Part shown: piece by piece, positions 50,954 through 60,187 of the stretch
How positions within the stretch are numbered: the first letter of the stretch is position 1
Layout of the letters: each line of letters starts with the position of its first letter
Source: Winogradskyella sp.
GTDB taxonomy: Bacteria > Bacteroidota > Bacteroidia > Flavobacteriales > Flavobacteriaceae
Length of the DNA stretch: 64,000 bases
Assembly: GCA_002722255.1 (NCBI GenBank)
Contig: PBLD01000001.1
Span: 219,855-283,854, forward strand
Reading direction: 5' to 3'
Notes under the pieces: generated by a model
Databases searched by the model: none
Told to the model about the DNA's origin: nothing
Seen by the model: only the letters and a program-made list of their open reading frames with translations
Position numbers and translations under genes: made by a program

Positions 50954-51033
50954 TTTGCTTTTTTAAGACTTGTCTAAATATGTCAAATTTAAGCAAAATA
51001 GTTTAATAAATACGGATTTAGACTTTCTATAAA

Positions 51034-51103
51034 GCCACTCACTGCCAAATCATTCCTTTGACTGCCACTTTATTATAACGCCCTGATTTCTGAAACACCT
51101 TTG
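51034..51103 (+). promoter_or_regulatory. Class 3 ICE promoter: phased GCC array (site F), tra operon
   Basis: Units at 51034 (GCCACTCACT), 51044 (GCCAAATCAT), 51054 (TCCTTTGACT) and 51064 (GCCACTTTAT). The -7 octamer CACCTTTG starts at 51096, exactly 32 nt after the last unit start, and 54 nt before traE. Drives the long traE-traQ operon. Confidence 0.72.
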
Positions 51104-51157
51104 TTCCGAAAGTCCGCAAGGTGCGGGATAACAATAACAAATTAATGTGTTTCAATT

Positions 51158-51463
51158 ATGGAAAAACAGAGAAAAAAAGTTTTGCTGGCAGCCGTGGCTA
51201 TGCTGTCAGGAATTGGTGCGTTCGCACAGGGAAACGGCTCGGCAGGTATCAACGAGGCTACCCAAATGGTAACTTCCTATTTCGACCCCGCAACCCAATT
51301 AATCTACGCCATCGGTGCGGTCGTGGGCTTGATAGGGGGCGTTAAAGTTTACAATAAGTTCAGTTCGGGCGACCCCGACACATCGAAGACTGCGGCAAGC
51401 TGGTTCGGTGCGTGTATCTTCTTAATCGTAGCGGCTACCATCCTGCGTTCATTCTTCCTTTAA
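51158..51463 (+). CDS. traE: Conjugative transfer protein TraE (DUF4134)
   Basis: A 101-residue small membrane protein of the DUF4134/TraE family. A signal-like N terminus (to about residue 25, GAFAQ) is followed by two hydrophobic segments (LIYAIGAVVGLIGGVKVY, residues about 47-64, and SWFGACIFLIVAATILRSFF). Size and topology resemble VirB2-type pilin precursors, a role often proposed. It is the first gene of the transfer operon and follows a class 3 promoter. Confidence 0.9.
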   Translation: MEKQRKKVLLAAVAMLSGIGAFAQGNGSAGINEATQMVTSYFDPATQLIYAIGAVVGLIGGVKVYNKFSSGDPDTSKTAASWFGACIFLIVAATILRSFFL

Positions 51464-51474
51464 TCCTTTGCTTT

Positions 51475-51807
51475 ATGAACAATTACAACATAAACAAAGG
51501 CATTGGCAGGACAGTGGAATTTAAGGGACTGAAAGCACAATACCTGTTCATTTTCGCTGGCGGACTGCTCGGTACGCTCATCCTCGTGATGATACTGTAT
51601 ATGGCAGGCGTAAACTCTTACATCTGCCTGTTCCTCGGAGCAGGCGGTGCTTCGCTCATTGTGTGGCAGACCTTTTCACTAAACAGGAAGTACGGCGAAC
51701 ACGGGCTAATGAAAATCGGAGCAGGAAAAAGACATCCCCGATACATCATTTGTCGCAAGCCTGTACACCGCTATCTGAAATTCACTCCTAAATCGAATGC
51801 CCTATGA
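51475..51807 (+). CDS. traF: Conjugative transfer protein TraF (DUF4133)
   Basis: A 110-residue protein of the DUF4133/TraF family. The start is set at 51475 (MNNYNINKGIGRTVEFKGLK) because the family begins there and the ATG is 11 nt after traE; the longer frame from 51412 would overlap traE. Two membrane segments lie at about residues 27-45 and 50-68, the layout of VirB3-like proteins. The stop overlaps the traG start by 4 nt. Confidence 0.9.
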   Translation: MNNYNINKGIGRTVEFKGLKAQYLFIFAGGLLGTLILVMILYMAGVNSYICLFLGAGGASLIVWQTFSLNRKYGEHGLMKIGAGKRHPRYIICRKPVHRYLKFTPKSNAL

Positions 51808-54308
51808 GAAACGTTGCAAAGACAACAACGCTGGAAAACAAATTTCCTTTGTTGGCAGTAGAAAACAACTGCATCCTTTCCAAAGATGCGGACATTACCG
51901 CCTGCTTTGAGGTTCGTTTGCCGGAACTGTTTACGGTAGCATCGGCGGAATACGAAGCTATTCACTCCGCCTGGCATAAGGCTATCAAGACCTTGCCGGA
52001 TTTTACGGTCATCCACAAACAGGATTGGTACATCAAAGAAAGCTATGCTCCCGATTTGGCAAAGGAAGACCAAAGTTTTTTGGCTAAATCCTACCAACGC
52101 CATTTTAATGAGCGACCATTTCTGAACCATTATTGTTACCTGTTCCTGACCAAGACCACTAAGGAAAGAATGCGTATGCAAAGCAACTTCAGTTCGCTTT
52201 GCAAAGGTACGCTCATACCAAAGGAAATCAGGAACAAGGAAACGATACACCGCTTTATGGAAGCGGTGGCACAGTTTGAGCGTATCGTGAACGATAGCGG
52301 TTTCATAACCCTGCAACGCCTTACCGAAGATGAAATCATCGGAACGGACGAAAAGCAGGGATTGTTGGAACAGTACCTAACCCTGTCAAGGGAAAGCGGA
52401 ACACCGATGCAGGACATCGCACTCGGAACGGAAGAAGTCCGTATCGGAAACAAAAGGTTGAGCCTGCACACCTTGTCCGATACAGACGATTTGCCCGGAA
52501 CGGTATCGGCTGATACCCGTTTTGAAAAGCTATCCACCGACCGGAGCGACTGCCGTTTGTCGTTCGCTGCTCCCGTGGGATTACTCCTTAGCTGTAACCA
52601 TATCTACAACCAATATTTGTTTTTGGATAACAGCGAAGACAACCTGCAAAAGTTTGAAAAGTCCGCCCGCAATATGCACTCTTTGGCAAGGTATAGCAGG
52701 GCAAACCAAATCAACAAAGAGTGGATAGAAAAATACCTGAACGAAGCCCACAGCTTCGGTCTGTCGTCTATCAGGGCACACTTCAACATTATGGCGTGGT
52801 CGGAAGACCCTGCGGAGCTGAAACAGTTAAAGAACGATTGCGGTAGTGCATTGGCATTGATGGAGTGTAAGCCTCGCCACAACACTACGGACGTAGCCAC
52901 TTTGTTTTGGGCTGGAATGCCCGGCAATGCAGGCGATTTTCCGAGTGAGGAAAGTTTTTACACTTTTATCGAACCTGCCTTGTGCTTCTTCACAGAAGAA
53001 ACCAACTATCACAATTCGCCCTCGCCGTTCGGTATCAAGATGGCTGACAGGCTTACAGGAAAACCTATCCATTTGGATATTTCCGACCTGCCTATGAAGT
53101 GTGGCATTATCACGAACCGGAACAAGTTTATACTTGGTCCGTCAGGTTCGGGAAAATCGTTCTTCACAAACCATATGGTAAGGCAATACTACGAACAGGG
53201 CGCACACGTATTGTTGGTAGATACGGGTAATTCTTATCAGGGCTTATGCGAACTCATCAAAGGAAAGACCAAAGGTGAAGACGGTGTTTATTTTACGTAC
53301 ACCGAAGGCAACCCGATTGCATTCAATCCATTTTACACGGATGATGGGGTTTTCGACATCGAAAAGAGAGAAAGTGTTAAGACCTTAATATTGACACTAT
53401 GGAAACGTGATGATGAACCGCCAACCCGTTCGGAAGAAGTGGCATTATCCAATGCCGTATCAGGTTATATTGAACGTATCAAAACAGATGATGTTTACCC
53501 ATCATTCAACGGTTTCTACGAGTATGTCAAAGGTGATTACCGCAAGGTACTCGAAGAAAAACAGGTAAGGGAAAAAGACTTTGACATTGCAAATTTCCTG
53601 AACGTCCTCGAACCCTACTACAAGGGTGGCGAATACGATTATCTGTTGAACTCCGACAAGCAGTTAGACCTGCTTTCCAAACGCTTTATCGTGTTTGAAA
53701 TTGATGCGATTAAAGACCACAAAATCCTCTTTCCCATAGTCACAATTATCATTATGGAAGTTTTTATCAACAAGATGCGGAGGCTGAAAGGTATCCGAAA
53801 ACTCATCCTGATTGAAGAAGCGTGGAAAGCGATTGCCAAAGAAGGAATGGCGGAATATATAAAATATTTATTTAAAACCGTCCGCAAATTCTTCGGAGAG
53901 GCGATTGTCGTTACGCAAGAGGTAGATGATATTATCCAGTCGCCCATTGTAAAAGAAAGTATCATCAACAATTCCGACTGTAAAATCCTCTTAGACCAGC
54001 GTAAGTATATGAATAAATTCGATGACATACAGGCAATGTTGGGGCTTACAGATAAGGAAAAAGGTCAGGTACTTTCTATCAATATGAACAACGATGCAAG
54101 CCGACTGTACAAAGAGGTTTGGATTGGCTTAGGTGGTACGAACTCGGCAGTCTATGCCACCGAAGTTAGTTTGGAGGAATACCTCGCATACACCACCGAA
54201 GAAACCGAAAAAATGGAGGTAATGCAATTAGCTTCCGAATTGGACGGTAACGTAGAACTCGCCATTAAGCATATCGCAATGCAAAGGCGTGACAAAGCAA
54301 ATCAATAG
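51804..54308 (+). CDS. traG: Conjugative transfer ATPase TraG (VirB4 family)
   Basis: An 834-residue VirB4-type ATPase, the conserved motor of type IV secretion. The N-terminal half (about 1-400) is the variable VirB4 domain. The Walker A is in FILGPSGSGKSFFTNHM (about residues 441-457) and the Walker B in KLILIEEAWKAIAKEGM (about 663-679), followed by VVTQEVDDIIQSPIV. It is full length and intact. It lies in the operon directly after traF. Distinguish from the coupling protein at 38689, which is also called TraG in general databases. Confidence 0.94.
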   Translation: MRNVAKTTTLENKFPLLAVENNCILSKDADITACFEVRLPELFTVASAEYEAIHSAWHKAIKTLPDFTVIHKQDWYIKESYAPDLAKEDQSFLAKSYQRHFNERPFLNHYCYLFLTKTTKERMRMQSNFSSLCKGTLIPKEIRNKETIHRFMEAVAQFERIVNDSGFITLQRLTEDEIIGTDEKQGLLEQYLTLSRESGTPMQDIALGTEEVRIGNKRLSLHTLSDTDDLPGTVSADTRFEKLSTDRSDCRLSFAAPVGLLLSCNHIYNQYLFLDNSEDNLQKFEKSARNMHSLARYSRANQINKEWIEKYLNEAHSFGLSSIRAHFNIMAWSEDPAELKQLKNDCGSALALMECKPRHNTTDVATLFWAGMPGNAGDFPSEESFYTFIEPALCFFTEETNYHNSPSPFGIKMADRLTGKPIHLDISDLPMKCGIITNRNKFILGPSGSGKSFFTNHMVRQYYEQGAHVLLVDTGNSYQGLCELIKGKTKGEDGVYFTYTEGNPIAFNPFYTDDGVFDIEKRESVKTLILTLWKRDDEPPTRSEEVALSNAVSGYIERIKTDDVYPSFNGFYEYVKGDYRKVLEEKQVREKDFDIANFLNVLEPYYKGGEYDYLLNSDKQLDLLSKRFIVFEIDAIKDHKILFPIVTIIIMEVFINKMRRLKGIRKLILIEEAWKAIAKEGMAEYIKYLFKTVRKFFGEAIVVTQEVDDIIQSPIVKESIINNSDCKILLDQRKYMNKFDDIQAMLGLTDKEKGQVLSINMNNDASRLYKEVWIGLGGTNSAVYATEVSLEEYLAYTTEETEKMEVMQLASELDGNVELAIKHIAMQRRDKANQ

Positions 54309-54334
54309 TCATTAACATTTTAAAATTCATAAAA

Positions 54335-54967
54335 ATGAAAAAGTTCCTTTTTATGGTGTGTACGGCACTAATGCTCGCCGTAGCACCGTCCGCAAAAGCA
54401 CAATGGGTAGTAACCGACCCCACAAATCTGGCATCGGGTATTCTCAACAGTGCGAATGAAATCGTACAGACTTCTTCCACGGTATCCAATGTAATTAAAA
54501 ATTTCAAGGAAGTGGAAAAGGTGTATAAACAGGGTAAGGAGTATTACGACAAGCTACAAGCTGTAAATAATCTTGTAAAAGATGCACGTAAGGTACAGCA
54601 GACTGTATTGCTTGTCGGTGACGTATCCGAAATGTATGTTACCAACTTCGGTAAGATGATGAACGACCCGAATTTTTCTGCACAGGAATTGGCAGCTATC
54701 AGCAATGGTTATTCGGCATTGCTGAATGAAAGTACCGAACTGCTGAAAGAACTCAAACAGATTGTAACCTCATCAAGCCTTTCGCTGAACGACAAAGAGC
54801 GTATGGATATTATTGATAGAGTGTACAAAGAAGTAAAGGAATACCACAGCTTGGTACGCTACTATACCAATAAGAATATCTCTGTAAGTATTCTAAGAGC
54901 AAAAAAGCAGAACAATACCAAAAGAGTGCTTGACCTCTATGGAACTCCTAACCAAAAATACTGGTAG
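54335..54967 (+). CDS. traI: Conjugative transfer protein TraI (DUF4141)
   Basis: A 210-residue secreted protein of the DUF4141/TraI family: signal peptide (about residues 1-22, ending AKA) then a long helical region (SANEIVQTSSTVSNVIKNFK and similar coiled-coil segments). By size, position and helix content it resembles VirB5-type minor pilins. TraH, which lies between TraG and TraI in some elements, is not present here. Confidence 0.88.
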   Translation: MKKFLFMVCTALMLAVAPSAKAQWVVTDPTNLASGILNSANEIVQTSSTVSNVIKNFKEVEKVYKQGKEYYDKLQAVNNLVKDARKVQQTVLLVGDVSEMYVTNFGKMMNDPNFSAQELAAISNGYSALLNESTELLKELKQIVTSSSLSLNDKERMDIIDRVYKEVKEYHSLVRYYTNKNISVSILRAKKQNNTKRVLDLYGTPNQKYW

Positions 54968-54969
54968 TT

Positions 54970-55965
54970 ATGGAATTTCAAAATCTTCACGAAGTCCTAC
55001 GCTCATTATATGATGAGATGCTCCCACTGTCCGCCGATATGGCGGCAGTGGCTAAAGGGATAGCCGGATTGGGGGCTTTGTTCTATGTTGCCATAAAAGT
55101 ATGGCAGGCTTTGAGCAGGGCTGAACCCATTGATATGTACCCTTTGCTTCGTCCTTTCGCTTTGGGGCTTTGCATTATGTTTTTCCCAACTATCGTATTG
55201 GGAACAATCAATGCCGTGTTAAGTCCGGTGGTACAGGGTACTCACACAATCCTCGAAAATCAGGTGCTTGACCTCAACAATTTGCAGGCGAAAAAAGACC
55301 TGCTCGAACGGGAAGCTATGCTACGAAATCCTGAAACAGCCTATCTCGTATCAAATGAGGAATTTGATAAAAAGCTCGAAGAATTGGGCTGGTCGCCCGG
55401 CGATTTGATTACGATGTCGGGAATGTATATGGATAGGTTTGCCTACCAAACCGAACAAGCTATTAAGAATTGGTTTCGCAATCTGTTAGAGGTACTGTTT
55501 CAGGCGGCAGCTTTGGTTATTGATACCATAAGGACGTTCTTTCTCATTGTCCTGTCCATACTCGGGCCGATAGCCTTTGCGATAAGCGTGTGGGACGGTT
55601 TTCAGTCCACGCTCACGCAATGGCTGACCCGATACGTCAGCGTTTACCTGTGGTTGCCTGTGGCAGACCTGTTCAGCTCTATGCTTGCCAAAATACAATC
55701 CCTCATTATCGAAAAGGATATAGCAATGCTTGCCGACCCGACTTACATTCCTGATACCTCAAATACCGTGTACATCATCTTTATGATAATCGGTATCGTG
55801 GGCTACTTCACTATCCCAACGGTAACAGGCTGGATTATTCAGGCAGGCGGTGCAGGGAACTTTACCCGTAACGTAAACCAAGCCGCAATGAAAACCGGAA
55901 ATATCGCCGGAGCAGGAACAGGTTCGGCAGTTGGAAATATCGGTGGCAAGTTAATGGGGAAATAA
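54970..55965 (+). CDS. traJ: Conjugative transfer protein TraJ (VirB6-like)
   Basis: A 331-residue polytopic inner-membrane protein with at least five hydrophobic segments (for example around residues 22-42, 57-80, 175-205 and 265-285). It has a Gly-rich C terminus (QAGGAGNFTRNVNQAAMKT, then GNIAGAGTGSAVGNIGG). It is the VirB6-like channel component of the Bacteroidota transfer system. It starts 2 nt after traI. Confidence 0.9.
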   Translation: MEFQNLHEVLRSLYDEMLPLSADMAAVAKGIAGLGALFYVAIKVWQALSRAEPIDMYPLLRPFALGLCIMFFPTIVLGTINAVLSPVVQGTHTILENQVLDLNNLQAKKDLLEREAMLRNPETAYLVSNEEFDKKLEELGWSPGDLITMSGMYMDRFAYQTEQAIKNWFRNLLEVLFQAAALVIDTIRTFFLIVLSILGPIAFAISVWDGFQSTLTQWLTRYVSVYLWLPVADLFSSMLAKIQSLIIEKDIAMLADPTYIPDTSNTVYIIFMIIGIVGYFTIPTVTGWIIQAGGAGNFTRNVNQAAMKTGNIAGAGTGSAVGNIGGKLMGK

Positions 55966-55986
55966 AAACAATCAAATCATTTAAAA

Positions 55987-56610
55987 ATGGAATTTAAAAC
56001 ATTAAGAAATATCGAAAACAGTTTTAGGCAAATACGGCTGTATGCCATTGTATTTGCCGTTCTCTGCCTAAGCGTGGTAGGATTTTCACTTTGGAAATCT
56101 TACAGCTTTGCAGACGAACAACGCCAAAAAATCTATGTGCTGGATAATGGAAAATCGTTGATGCTTGCCTTATCGCAAGATGCAAGTATCAACCGACCTG
56201 TGGAAGCAAGGGAACACGTCAGGCGTTTTCACGAACTCTTTTTTACGCTTGCTCCCGACAAGAACGCTATCGAAAGCAATATGAGCAGGGCATTCAACCT
56301 TGCCGATAAATCAGCTTTTGATTATTACAAAGACCTGTCGGAAAAGGGCTATTACAGCAGGATTATTTCGGGGAATGTACAGCAACGCATTGAGGTGGAT
56401 AGTGTCGTGTGCAATTTCGACACCTATCCTTATGCGGTGCGTACCTACGCCAAACAATTCATTATCCGTTCGAGCAACGTGACCAGGCGTAACCTGATTA
56501 CTTCCTGTTATCTCGTGAACTCTGTCCGTTCGGACAACAACCCGCAAGGCTTCAACATCGAAAAGTTTGCAGTGATAGAAAACAGGGATATAGAAGTTAT
56601 CGAACGCTAA
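55987..56610 (+). CDS. traK: Conjugative transfer protein TraK (VirB8-like)
   Basis: A 207-residue protein with a short N-terminal cytoplasmic part, one membrane segment (LYAIVFAVLCLSVVGFSLW, about residues 18-36) and a periplasmic domain of about 150 residues. That is the VirB8 layout. The segment GYYSRIISGNVQQRIEVDSV and the end NIEKFAVIENRDIEVIER match the TraK family of CTnDOT-like ICEs. It sits in the middle of the operon with 21-nt and 12-nt spacers. Confidence 0.9.
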   Translation: MEFKTLRNIENSFRQIRLYAIVFAVLCLSVVGFSLWKSYSFADEQRQKIYVLDNGKSLMLALSQDASINRPVEAREHVRRFHELFFTLAPDKNAIESNMSRAFNLADKSAFDYYKDLSEKGYYSRIISGNVQQRIEVDSVVCNFDTYPYAVRTYAKQFIIRSSNVTRRNLITSCYLVNSVRSDNNPQGFNIEKFAVIENRDIEVIER

Positions 56611-56622
56611 AAAAACAATCTT

Positions 56623-57051
56623 ATGGAAGCATTATCAGATTTAAGCACGTTTGCAAAAATCCTTACCGATAAAGGATATAACGGCTATTTCCATACGCAG
56701 GGAGCGTATGCTGGAAAGTTGAAGGAAAGTATCGGCGAATACCTCGAAAACTGCCAAAAAGGTACAGATAGTTTGCCTAAACAGGACTTGTTGCTGACGG
56801 GCTACCTGCAATGGTCGGGCGAAGACAAGCCAAGTGTAGAATGCAGTATGTGGGTAAAATACCTGAACGGCAAATTCTCGCTTAACAGAATGGAGGTTGC
56901 AAGGAAAGACCAATTTGGGCAACTGCTGAAAAAATCGGAACTGACAAACCTGTCAGTCATATCCGCACCCAAAGCGGTTGAGGCAGTCGCTTTGGTCAAT
57001 GAAGAACCGAAGCAAAAGGCAGGTCAAAGTCCTAAGCGTTTCAAGCTATAA
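56623..57051 (+). CDS. Hypothetical protein in the tra operon
   Basis: A 142-residue soluble protein between traK and traL. I do not recognise the family. It begins with ALSDLSTFAKILTDKGYNGY and has a mixed alpha/beta pattern (GYLQWSGEDKPSVECSMWVK in the middle), with a basic, Pro/Gln-rich tail (EPKQKAGQSPKRFKL). No signal peptide or membrane segment. The gene follows traK by 12 nt and precedes traL by 19 nt, so it is certainly cotranscribed. CTnDOT gene order has no named gene here, so it may be specific to the Flavobacteriia/Sphingobacteriia branch. Confidence 0.7.
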   Translation: MEALSDLSTFAKILTDKGYNGYFHTQGAYAGKLKESIGEYLENCQKGTDSLPKQDLLLTGYLQWSGEDKPSVECSMWVKYLNGKFSLNRMEVARKDQFGQLLKKSELTNLSVISAPKAVEAVALVNEEPKQKAGQSPKRFKL

Positions 57052-57070
57052 CAACAGAAATAGTAAGGTT

Positions 57071-57358
57071 ATGAAAAAACTAAGAGCAAATATGGACAGG
57101 TACTTTGACAAGCTGGACGAACGCTGGCGGGCATTGCCCTTGCGGAAACAGCACCAATACACACTTTACTTTTTTGTGGGGTATCTACTGCTTACGGCAG
57201 GTGTCATTTGCAAAGTATGGTACGATACCTCAAAGTCGGGTAACGATATGGTCATTGAGCATATCGAAAACCCTGTCCTCAAAAAAAGTGAAAGTCCTGC
57301 AAGATTGCAGGACACATTATCAACAATTCTAAAAAACAAGATTTATGAAAGAAAATGA
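57071..57358 (+). CDS. traL: Conjugative transfer protein TraL (DUF3989-like)
   Basis: A 95-residue single-pass membrane protein. The start at 57071 (MKKLRANMDRYFDKLDERWR) is chosen because the frame extended upstream to 56978 runs through the previous gene. A membrane segment (YTLYFFVGYLLLTAGVICKV, about residues 30-49) follows an amphipathic helix. Position between traK and traM and size fit TraL. Its last 14 bp overlap the start of traM. Confidence 0.78.
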   Translation: MKKLRANMDRYFDKLDERWRALPLRKQHQYTLYFFVGYLLLTAGVICKVWYDTSKSGNDMVIEHIENPVLKKSESPARLQDTLSTILKNKIYERK

Positions 57359-58679
57359 GAACAAAAAGTCGGTTGTTCGGGTAACGGAAGGGAACCAGGC
57401 AGCAACCACTGATGTACTGCAAGACGGTACACAGAACAAAGCCGAAAAGCTCAAAAAGCCACTCATATTTGGCTTAATGGGAATTGTCTTCGTAGGTTGT
57501 ATGTACCTCATATTTAAACCATCCGCAGACAAAAAGGAAATTGAGAACATCGGGCTGAACGATGCAGTACCGGAGGCTACCGGAGCAGGAATGCCTGCCG
57601 ACAAAGGCAAGGCTTACGAGTTGGAAATGCTGGAACGCAAAGAGCAAGAAAAACGCAATGCACTTACCACGCTTTCTGACTATTGGAATACTGAAGACAA
57701 AAAAGAGCCTAATGATGAATTTCCCGAAGAAGACGAAAACAGCAGCTATGGCGTTGGCAGAGGTTCGGGAAGAAACGGCAATCCTGCATTGAGCAGTTAC
57801 CGCAATGCACAAAGCACATTGGGTTCATTTTATCAGGATAACAACTCTGAAACAACAGAACTCCGCAGGCAATTGGACGAACTAAAAGAACAATTAGCCG
57901 AGAAAGATGTACCTAAATCTGTAACCGTTGATGACCAGCTTGCCATAATGGAGAAATCCTACCAGATGGCGGCAAAGTATCTGCCAACAGGTACAAATTC
58001 GACAGAAGCCCCACCTGCTAAGGATGCAGGTACGGCTACCGCAGGTTCAACTCAAAAGGAGCATTTTGTGGCATTCACACCTACAAGAAAGAACACCGTT
58101 TCCGCTTTGTATCGTGAGCCTACGGACAGTGCCTTTTTAGCCGATTGGAGCGAAACAAGAAACCGGGGCTTTTATACCGCAGGTTCTATTGAGCAAACGG
58201 CACAACCGAAAAACAGTATCAAAGCCTGTGTACACGATGCGCAAACGGTTATTGGCGAAACAGGGGTACGATTGCGATTGTTAGAGCCAGCCCAAACGCC
58301 TCAACGTACCATTCCGAAAGGAACGATTGTAACAGCTAATGCCAAATTTCAGGGAGGTCGATTGCAGCTAAAGATTACCTCCGTAGAATTAGAGGGCAAC
58401 ATCATTCCGGTTGATATTACTATTTACGATTTGGACGGACAGCAAGGCTTGTACGTTCCGTATTCGCCCGAAATGAACGCCCTTACCGAAATGGCGGGCA
58501 ATATGAGCCAGACTTCGGGAACAAGCATAATGCTCACGCAGAATGCAGGACAACAGGTTGCTGCTGATTTAAGCCGTGGCGTGGTACAGGGTGTTTCGGG
58601 CTATTTCGCCAAAAAGGTAAGAACCCCAAAGGTTACGCTAAAAGCAGGGCATCAGGTCTTCCTTGTATCTAAAAAATAA
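57345..58679 (+). CDS. traM: Conjugative transfer protein TraM (VirB10-like)
   Basis: A 444-residue protein with a cytoplasmic N terminus, a single membrane segment (LIFGLMGIVFVGCMYLIF, about residues 39-56), a charged, coiled-coil periplasmic region (for example LRRQLDELKEQLAEK) and a C-terminal beta domain (about residues 300-444; TIPKGTIVTANAKFQGGRLQ, then VPYSPEMNALTEMAGNM). This is the VirB10-like scaffold of CTnDOT-type systems (TraM family). Confidence 0.9.
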   Translation: MKENENKKSVVRVTEGNQAATTDVLQDGTQNKAEKLKKPLIFGLMGIVFVGCMYLIFKPSADKKEIENIGLNDAVPEATGAGMPADKGKAYELEMLERKEQEKRNALTTLSDYWNTEDKKEPNDEFPEEDENSSYGVGRGSGRNGNPALSSYRNAQSTLGSFYQDNNSETTELRRQLDELKEQLAEKDVPKSVTVDDQLAIMEKSYQMAAKYLPTGTNSTEAPPAKDAGTATAGSTQKEHFVAFTPTRKNTVSALYREPTDSAFLADWSETRNRGFYTAGSIEQTAQPKNSIKACVHDAQTVIGETGVRLRLLEPAQTPQRTIPKGTIVTANAKFQGGRLQLKITSVELEGNIIPVDITIYDLDGQQGLYVPYSPEMNALTEMAGNMSQTSGTSIMLTQNAGQQVAADLSRGVVQGVSGYFAKKVRTPKVTLKAGHQVFLVSKK

Positions 58680-58703
58680 TGTTGAACTCAAATAATTTAA
58701 ACA

Positions 58704-59597
58704 ATGAAAAATCATTTAAAAACCTTTTGGGCATTTGCCCTGATACTCGGCTTTGCCGTACAATCTTACGCACAGGATAGTGCAAAAACTCCGCTTGCAT
58801 TAGGCAAGATAGAACCGTATAGAATGGAAGTTACCTACGATAAAACTTCACATCTTATTTTTCCGACCGCCATCCGTTATGTGGATTTGGGAAGCGAATA
58901 CCTGATTGCTGGAAAAGCGGAAGATGCGGAAAATGTATTGCGTGTAAAAGCATCGGTAAGGGAATTTGAAGCGGAAACCAATTTTTCAGTTATCACAAAT
59001 GACGGGCGTTTTTACAGTTTCAATGTGTATTACAGTCCCTATCCCGAAGCGTTGAGCTATGACCTCTTGACAATGCAAAAGGCGGTTGATAAAGCCAACG
59101 GAAACGATGTGCTTTTTGAAGAATTGGGCAACAATTCGCCATCATTGGCAGGCTTGCTTTTGGAAACCATTTACAAAAAGGACAAACGTATTGTAAAGCA
59201 TATCGGGGCTAAGAGTTTCGGTATTCAGTTTATCCTCAAAGGTATCTACATACACAACGGCAAATACTATTTCCATACGGAATTGAGAAACCGTACCAAT
59301 GTGCCGTTTCAGATTGATTTTGTGAATTTCAAAGTGGTGGATAAAAAGGTAGCCAAACGTACCGTAGTGCAGGAACGCCCGATGATACCGCTTAGGACTT
59401 ACAAACCATTGGATGAGATTGGCGGAAAAACGACCGAGCAAAACGTGTTCCTGTTAGACCAATTTACCATTGCCGATGACAAGGTACTACTTATTGAGAT
59501 TTTCGAGAAAAACGGTGGCAGGCATCAGACACTCCAGATAGAAAATTCCGACTTAATCAAAGCTCGTTTGATTAACGATATGCACCTGAAATTTTAA
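58704..59597 (+). CDS. traN: Conjugative transfer protein TraN (VirB9-like)
   Basis: A 297-residue secreted protein: signal peptide (residues about 1-23, ending YAQ) and a VirB9-like beta domain (YRMEVTYDKTSHLIFPTAIR, then SVITNDGRFYSFNVYY and VDFVNFKVV-like strands with RTNVPFQIDFVNFKVVDKK). It would form the outer-membrane core ring with TraM and TraO. It begins 24 nt after traM. Confidence 0.92.
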   Translation: MKNHLKTFWAFALILGFAVQSYAQDSAKTPLALGKIEPYRMEVTYDKTSHLIFPTAIRYVDLGSEYLIAGKAEDAENVLRVKASVREFEAETNFSVITNDGRFYSFNVYYSPYPEALSYDLLTMQKAVDKANGNDVLFEELGNNSPSLAGLLLETIYKKDKRIVKHIGAKSFGIQFILKGIYIHNGKYYFHTELRNRTNVPFQIDFVNFKVVDKKVAKRTVVQERPMIPLRTYKPLDEIGGKTTEQNVFLLDQFTIADDKVLLIEIFEKNGGRHQTLQIENSDLIKARLINDMHLKF

Positions 59598-59618
59598 TAA
59601 CCTTTTAAAGTAAATAAT

Positions 59619-60179
59619 ATGAAAAAGTATATCTATACCGTGATGCTCATCTTTATGGCCATCACGGTCACACAGGCACAAAGAATGTTACCTAAACAGA
59701 AAGGATTGGAAGTGAGTACGGGTGTGCTGTCCGATGATAAAATCGGTAACGATTATTACATCAATGTAGCAATGACCGTAAACGGCAAAAATGGTAACTA
59801 CCAGCTTTGGGCGTTGGAATATACACACCAATACCACGATTATAAAGACCTCCGCATACCGCAGGAAACTTATACCGCAGAGGGCGGTTACAGTTTCTTC
59901 CTGTTGGGCGATGTTCGTAAGAACATCACGCTGAACTTTGGAATAACAGGCGTAGTCGGTTACGAAAGCATCAACCGTGGCGAAGCAATGTTGTATGACG
60001 GAGCGAAGATACTGAGCGAAGACAATTTTGTTTACGGAGCAGGCGGACGGCTCACATTTGAAACGTACCTGTCCGACCGTTTTGTGTTAGTCCTGCAAGG
60101 GCGTACAAAGGTTTTGTGGGGTACAGACTTGGAACAATTCCGACCGTCCGCAGGCGTGGGATTAAGGTTTAATTTTTAA
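59619..60179 (+). CDS. traO: Conjugative transfer protein TraO
   Basis: A 186-residue secreted protein with a signal peptide (about residues 1-20, ending TQAQ) and a C-terminal outer-membrane-like strand pattern (GAGGRLTFETYLSDRFVLVL, then PSAGVGLRFNF at the very end, a final aromatic residue typical of beta barrels). TraO is a conserved member of CTnDOT-type transfer operons and is thought to be an outer-membrane component. Confidence 0.88.
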   Translation: MKKYIYTVMLIFMAITVTQAQRMLPKQKGLEVSTGVLSDDKIGNDYYINVAMTVNGKNGNYQLWALEYTHQYHDYKDLRIPQETYTAEGGYSFFLLGDVRKNITLNFGITGVVGYESINRGEAMLYDGAKILSEDNFVYGAGGRLTFETYLSDRFVLVLQGRTKVLWGTDLEQFRPSAGVGLRFNF

Positions 60180-60187
60180 AATGTAAA

